A stretch of DNA of 64,000 nucleotides from Scylla paramamosain (lineage: Eukaryota; Arthropoda; Malacostraca; Decapoda; Portunidae): assembly GCF_035594125.1 (NCBI RefSeq), contig NC_087151.1:20741753-20805752 (forward strand). Reading direction: 5' to 3'. Positions within the stretch are counted from its first letter, which is position 1. Each line of letters starts with the position of its first letter. Positions 63,722 to 64,000 of the stretch are shown in pieces. Made by a program: the position numbers and the translations under genes. The notes under the pieces were generated by a model. The model was given only the letters and a program-made list of their open reading frames with translations, was not told where the DNA came from and did not search any database.

Positions 63722-64000
63722 AAAAAAAAAAAAACGAGAAATGTGTTTATTAACGTGTTAAGGCACCAAAACGCATGAAAATCACTCTATATGAGAAAAC
63801 AAAACAACATTACCAAAGAAATCTCTTTTCAATGTTTTTGAGCTACTTGCGTACCAAAACGCTAAACGCATGCAAAACACCCTTTCTCAAGAAACAATAA
63901 TATTACCAAAAACAAATAATGTGATTGTTAATGTGTTTTTGCGTACAAAAACGACAAAATGCATGCAAAAGTACCCTATATGGTGAAGCGAAAAGACGTT

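Larger units (their letters stand above)
47427..64000 (-). repeat. 96-bp satellite array, 5-monomer HOR, reversed, with small forward blocks
   Basis: A long reversed array of the 5-monomer HOR continues to the window edge. Type-E landmarks ('agcactctatatgg' type) recur, e.g. near 50310, 50775 and 51245, spacing about 465-470 bp. Forward-oriented interruptions lie at 48224-48582 and 63635-63721. Simple repeats are at 58897-58938 and 61978-62045, and a telomere-like tract at 63446-63556. Repetitive open frames have no recognisable protein. No gene is seen. Confidence 0.85.

Overview
The window is repeat DNA from an arthropod genome, most probably a decapod crustacean. This rests on a (TTAGG)n telomere-type tract near the right end, several copies of a Jockey-like non-LTR retrotransposon of the kind common in crab and shrimp genomes, a CR1-group retrotransposon, and very long (TA)n, (AAT)n, (GA)n and (AAC)n microsatellites. 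I find no host protein-coding gene, rRNA or tRNA that I can support. Nearly every open frame lies in a tandem repeat or in a retroelement.

The bulk of the window is one AT-rich tandem (satellite) family with a monomer of about 96 bp. It is recognised by a GCATGC core followed about 20 bp later by a GGTACC core, then a 'caa..caaaa.actca' linker and an 'acacgttttt' end. Monomer variants recur in fixed order, giving two higher-order repeats (HORs). A five-monomer HOR (about 480 bp) fills 1-8940 in forward orientation and 35621-64000 in reverse. An eleven-monomer HOR (about 1.05 kb) fills 10311-32039 forward, with a reversed block at 8941-10310. Smaller flipped blocks lie near 48224-48582 and 63635-63721.

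Eight retroelement pieces or foreign blocks interrupt the array. Six are copies of one Jockey-like element: A (1037-3559, minus, endonuclease deleted), B (12274-14965, plus, 5' truncated), C (18850-21570, minus, 5' truncated), E (32040-34115, plus, split by a foreign insert), F (36733-37428, minus, lacking both ends) and D (44125-47426, plus, full length but frameshifted). H (24345-25850) is a CR1-group insertion with an intact 415-codon reverse-transcriptase frame. The eighth is a non-array island of microsatellites and unrecognised sequence (34116-35620).

The main points of interest are the HOR organisation with polarity switches, and the unoccupied duplicate of the H insertion site at 26421-26610. 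A 740-bp palindrome centred on (TA)n lies at 22627-23366. The telomere-like tract is spliced into a single monomer at 63446-63556, a tandem iteration marks the 5' junction of H, and short perfect hairpins look like template-switch scars. Some of these (palindrome, empty-site copy, long TA runs) could also be assembly artefacts, and this is stated where it applies.
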